Part shown: positions 62,601 to 64,000 of the stretch, piece after piece
Layout: every line of letters starts with the position of its first letter
Position numbering within the stretch: the first letter of the stretch is position 1
Source: Dromaius novaehollandiae
Taxonomy: Eukaryota; Chordata; Aves; Casuariiformes; Dromaiidae
Length of the DNA stretch: 64,000 nucleotides
Direction: 5' to 3'
Assembly: GCF_036370855.1 (NCBI RefSeq)
Contig: NC_088103.1
Location: 11,967,404 to 12,031,403 of the forward strand
Program-made: the position numbers and the translations under genes
The notes under the pieces: generated by a model
What the model was told of the DNA's origin: nothing
Database searches by the model: none
The model's input: only the letters and a program-made list of their open reading frames with translations

Positions 62601-64000
62601 CACTAAATATAAATAAAGACAACTATTTTGGAACACAGAGGGCAAGGGGGAGGACATTTCTGAATCACTGCCTCCCAGGAGACCTCTGTCATGTTTAGCT
62701 CTTGGCTGTTTTCAGTATTTTGTTTTCTTATAGCTGATCAACAGTTTTTTTTTAAAAACACACTCAATTCTAAAAGGTAGACTTTGTGCATATGTGCGAA
62801 GGTAAACATATGCAAGTGTAAAGGTACACACACATACGCAGAAAAGGATGGTCTTCCTCAGTAGCAAATAGGCAGTGGGAATGCATGCTGTTTACACCGT
62901 AGGATTAACATGTTGCCATGGAGATTTGATTCATTTTTTTATGGATTGAGTGCCTCACCTTAGTGAGGAAACAAATGAAATGCCACTGTATCACAACACT
63001 CCAGTGTGATACACTCCGCGTAAACCAACAATTTCTTTTCTTTAAAAAAAAAATCTTCCTGAGGGCTGGAAAATTTTATTTACAAAAAGATATAAAACAG
63101 ATCATTTGAAGATAACTAAAACCCCAAAAGTTAAAATTCTGTCATTTGGTTCTCAGGATATTACTGTAAACTCCAATTTTATTCTTCTTACTATCATATT
63201 TTTCTCTAATACATCCAGTCTGGAAAGGCCACAGTCAATTTGTAAGCACCTCTAAAATGAAATGCATACTTACAACAAAGTAAAAATATTTGCTTACCAA
63301 GTTCACAGACAAGTACCAAGTAAAAATACCTATGTGTAATTCAGACTAAATTCCAGTGGTTTGATTAGACCACATGTAAGTCATATGAACATATCAAATG
63401 ATGATTTGCCTCATCAGGATCAGAAATAATGTGGACAAATTCTTCTTAGCATACTTAATGCTTTAAGCATCATAACCATTTTTGAAATTCCAGTCATATA
63501 TGTAATACAATGGAAAACACTTGCTAGTGGAGAAAATACTGAATTTATAAAACTAGAAAATAATTTTTGCATATGATGGCCAATAGTTTGGCAGAGTAAC
63601 TTTTCTGAAAGGGAAAGAGAAGTCTTTCTGAAAGGAGAATATCATCCTTTGTTGCCACAGAATAATTTCACAAATAATGAATCATTTTAGTCTTAGAGCA
63701 TAACCCATGCCTGCTTCACAAGCACAAATCCCAGGAGGTAATTTTAACAGCTATTTAGGTTTAAAACGTGTGTAAAGAGAACGTAAGTTTCTTGAAAATG
63801 TCTCTGTGTAAAGAAAACATAAGTTTCTTGAAAAAAAATAAGAAAAAAGAGCTGTTGATTTAGCACCATGTCTTCCATTAAAACTTTGTATTGAGAATCT
63901 CAGTCATCACTTCTTTCACTTTAGAAATAGCTATGTATGTTTCTAAAAGCTGTACTCAGAAAATCATGACAAGACAATCTGAAGCTTGCTTAAATATTAT
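62601..64000. other. AT-rich non-coding DNA
   Basis: No gene recognised. Contains only the 36-bp tandem duplication at 63.8 kb. Confidence 0.6.
63769..63838. repeat. 36-bp tandem duplication
   Basis: A unit beginning TGTGTAAAG and continuing through TAAGTTTCTTGAAAA occurs at 63769-63804 and from 63805. The first 30 bp differ at only two positions (both G/A). The second copy then runs into an A-rich end. Confidence 0.85.

Noticed and set aside
1..64000. tRNA, rRNA, snRNA and well-known microRNA genes, and CRISPR arrays
   Set aside because: Reading for diagnostic motifs (tRNA boxes with a cloverleaf, U1/U2/U6 starts, common microRNA seeds, regularly spaced repeats with spacers) gave no convincing case. 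The 24-bp array has no spacers.

Overview
The window looks like AT-rich nuclear DNA from a bird. The best taxonomic clues are two degraded 3' ends of CR1 LINE elements on the + strand, near 18.1 kb and 59.9 kb. Both finish with the ATTCTATG-type terminal motif typical of avian/reptilian CR1, and there is a weaker antisense copy near 53.0 kb. Older amniote repeats are also present: two LINE reverse-transcriptase fragments and one MIR-like SINE. Nothing bacterial or plasmid-like was seen. All family assignments come from reading and memory, not from a database search.

I could not identify any protein-coding gene. The longest open frames (up to about 172 codons) have no recognisable domains and overlap open frames on the other strand. 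The window is best read as intron or intergenic DNA. A few short exon-like segments with good splice sites exist on the + strand (37.7, 57.2 and 60.8 kb), but segments like these are expected by chance in 64 kb, so they are low-confidence.

Layout. 1-14.6 kb: AT-rich unique sequence with small tandem duplications, a cluster of homeodomain-type palindromes at 5.8 kb and a moderately GC-rich patch at 11.6 kb. 14,648-15,378: a CpG-rich solo LTR, the clearest mobile element here. It has a perfect 5-bp target duplication, CCAAT, octamer and TATA-like motifs, an E-box, two poly(A) signals, a run of 22 G, and two perfect three-unit heat-shock elements. 15.4-43.8 kb: mostly featureless AT-rich DNA with one CR1 end, short palindromes, homopolymers and a GC-rich patch at 42.3-42.6 kb. 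43.8-46.1 kb: an AT-rich microsatellite between two diverged 41-bp direct repeats, then an old LINE fragment. 46.1-64 kb: a GC-richer patch with several open frames at 48.4-48.8 kb, a 4 x 24 bp minisatellite at 51.3 kb, CR1 remnants, a MIR-like element, a long A-rich tract and a second old LINE fragment.

The most interesting candidate is the LTR: its motif order suggests a compact promoter that could respond to heat shock and start a + strand transcript at about 15.07 kb.
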